Of a stretch of 64,000 nucleotides of DNA, positions 62,967 through 64,000 are shown piece after piece; position 1 is the stretch's first letter, and every line of letters begins with the position of its first letter. Position numbers and translations under genes: made by a program. The notes below the pieces were generated by a model. That model worked only from the letters and a program-made list of their open reading frames with translations. It was not told the DNA's origin and searched no databases. Source of the stretch: Vibrio salinus (GTDB taxonomy: Bacteria; Pseudomonadota; Gammaproteobacteria; Enterobacterales; Vibrionaceae); NCBI RefSeq assembly GCF_021272385.1, contig NZ_JAJSDZ010000009.1, forward strand, positions 434,001-498,000, written 5' to 3'.

Positions 62967-63938
62967 ATGAGCGAGCAGAAATCAGGCGTTGTTGTTTACG
63001 CACCAGCCTCTATTGGCAATGTTAGTGTGGGGTTTGACGTTCTGGGGGCCGCAGTGTCACCTATTGACGGTACATTACTGGGAGACCGGGTTGAGGTTAA
63101 AAGCAGTGACAACGAATTTTCTTTGAATTTAGTTGGTGACTTTGTATCTAAACTGCCTCCCGAGCCAAAAGACAATATTGTTTATGACTGTTGGGTTGTA
63201 TACAAAAGAGAGCTGGAGAAAAAGGGAATACAGATTGAGCCACTGCAAATGACGCTGGAAAAAAATATGCCTATCGGTTCAGGACTGGGCTCCAGTGCCT
63301 GTTCCGTCGTTGCGGCGTTAGATGCTTTGAATCAGTTTCATCATAACCCATTGTCAGAAATGGAACTGCTGGCATTAATGGGGGAAATGGAAGGTAAGAT
63401 TTCGGGTGGTGTTCACTACGATAATGTTGCGCCATGCTATCTTGGTGGTTTACAGCTTATGCTTGAAGAGCTGGGTATTATCAGTCAGGAAGTCCCTTGC
63501 TTTGATGAATGGTACTGGGTTATGGCTTATCCGGGCATTAAAGTGGCTACGGCAGAAGCCAGAGCCATTCTTCCGTCTCAGTACCGTCGTCAGGATGTTA
63601 TCGCTCACGGTCGTCATCTGGCCGGGTTTATTCATGCCTGCCACTCTAATCAACCTGAATTGGCGGCTAAACTTATTAAAGACGTGATCGCAGAACCATA
63701 TCGTGAGAAACTTCTTCCTGGTTTTGCAGATGCCCGTCGCTATGCTGCGACAGCCGGTGCATTAACGACAGGAATTTCGGGCAGTGGTCCGACGTTGTTC
63801 AGTATTTGCAAAGAAAAGAGCGTTGCTGAGCGAGTTGCTCGGTGGTTAGAACAGAATTATGTACAAAATGAGGAAGGATTCGTCCATATTTGTCGTTTAG
63901 ATAAACAAGGTTCGAAACTGACAGGAAGTGAGCTATGA
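62967..63938 (+). CDS. thrB: Homoserine kinase ThrB
   Basis: ThrB phosphorylates homoserine. This 323-residue GHMP kinase has the ATP loop [17 protein letters not shown] (about residues 94-110), the N-terminal [16 protein letters not shown] and the C-terminal [13 protein letters not shown] motif. It is about ten residues longer than E. coli ThrB. It starts 1 nt after the thrA stop and overlaps thrC by 4 nt (ATGA). Confidence 0.97.
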   Translation: MSEQKSGVVVYAPASIGNVSVGFDVLGAAVSPIDGTLLGDRVEVKSSDNEFSLNLVGDFVSKLPPEPKDNIVYDCWVVYKRELEKKGIQIEPLQMTLEKNMPIGSGLGSSACSVVAALDALNQFHHNPLSEMELLALMGEMEGKISGGVHYDNVAPCYLGGLQLMLEELGIISQEVPCFDEWYWVMAYPGIKVATAEARAILPSQYRRQDVIAHGRHLAGFIHACHSNQPELAAKLIKDVIAEPYREKLLPGFADARRYAATAGALTTGISGSGPTLFSICKEKSVAERVARWLEQNYVQNEEGFVHICRLDKQGSKLTGSEL

Positions 63939-64000
63939 AGCTTTACAATATAAAAGAGAATGATGAACAGGTATCTTTTGGTCAGGCCGTTCGCCAGGGG
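63935..64000 (+). CDS. thrC: Threonine synthase ThrC, start only
   Basis: The first 22 codons are present before the window ends. They begin [19 protein letters not shown], like other gammaproteobacterial ThrC, and the ATG overlaps the thrB stop. Threonine synthase makes threonine from phosphohomoserine with PLP. Confidence 0.9.
   Translation, partial: MKLYNIKENDEQVSFGQAVRQG

Overview
The window is chromosomal DNA from a gammaproteobacterium, most likely a member of the Vibrionaceae or a close relative. This placement is an inference from gene order. The division/cell-wall (dcw) cluster lacks ddl and runs murC-ftsQ-ftsA-ftsZ-lpxC, followed by an inverted dciA (DUF721), then secA, mutT, dapB and carAB. 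Further on come mtnN-cbiB-btuF-yadS, two tandem gltBD operons, yhcC-arcB, arcA, rraA and thrABC. From memory this is close to the order in Vibrio cholerae. I see no insertion sequences, phage genes, CRISPR arrays, tRNAs or rRNAs. The window is mostly ordinary core genome with some accessory genes.

Layout. (1) 1-3825: a leftward pair of membrane glycosyltransferases (GT2, then a PMT/ArnT-like enzyme cut by the window edge), divergent from an OmpR-type two-component system. (2) 3935-4627: an unrecognised secreted protein. (3) 4830-21348: the dcw cluster rsmH-ftsL-ftsI-murE-murF-mraY-murD-ftsW-murG-murC-ftsQ-ftsA-ftsZ-lpxC. It makes peptidoglycan precursors and builds the divisome, and lpxC commits to lipid A. 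mraZ is missing from its usual place at the head. (4) 21382-31150: dciA (helicase loader), secA, mutT, dapB, carA and carB. (5) 31232-38168: accessory genes, namely two isochorismatase-fold hydrolases, DUF5062, a membrane GAF-GGDEF protein, DUF2750, a PTS EIIC-like permease, a TSUP permease and a GlxA-type regulator. (6) 38178-41361, leftward: mtnN-cbiB-btuF-yadS. (7) 41493-53820, leftward: two complete, clearly different glutamate synthase operons in tandem. (8) 54356-58989: yhcC, arcB, a small lipoprotein and arcA (opposite strand). (9) 59302-64000: a gene whose single frame joins DUF3293 to RraA, then thrL-thrA-thrB and the start of thrC.

The most notable signals are these. DUF3293 and RraA are fused in frame, with a Shine-Dalgarno/ATG still present at the RraA junction. 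mraZ is absent. A 19-nt imperfect repeat flanks the first gltBD operon, whose 3' UTR looks like a small RNA able to pair with the gltB ribosome binding site. There is a perfect FNR-type box between arcA and DUF3293-rraA. Candidate ARG boxes lie upstream of carA (two, 21 bp apart) and of the second gltB. A long inverted repeat covers the promoter of the two-component system, and two inverted repeats lie between gltB and yhcC. A threonine/isoleucine leader peptide with attenuator precedes thrA. I found no clear new defence or biosynthetic system. The candidates above are regulatory or gene-architecture observations read by eye.
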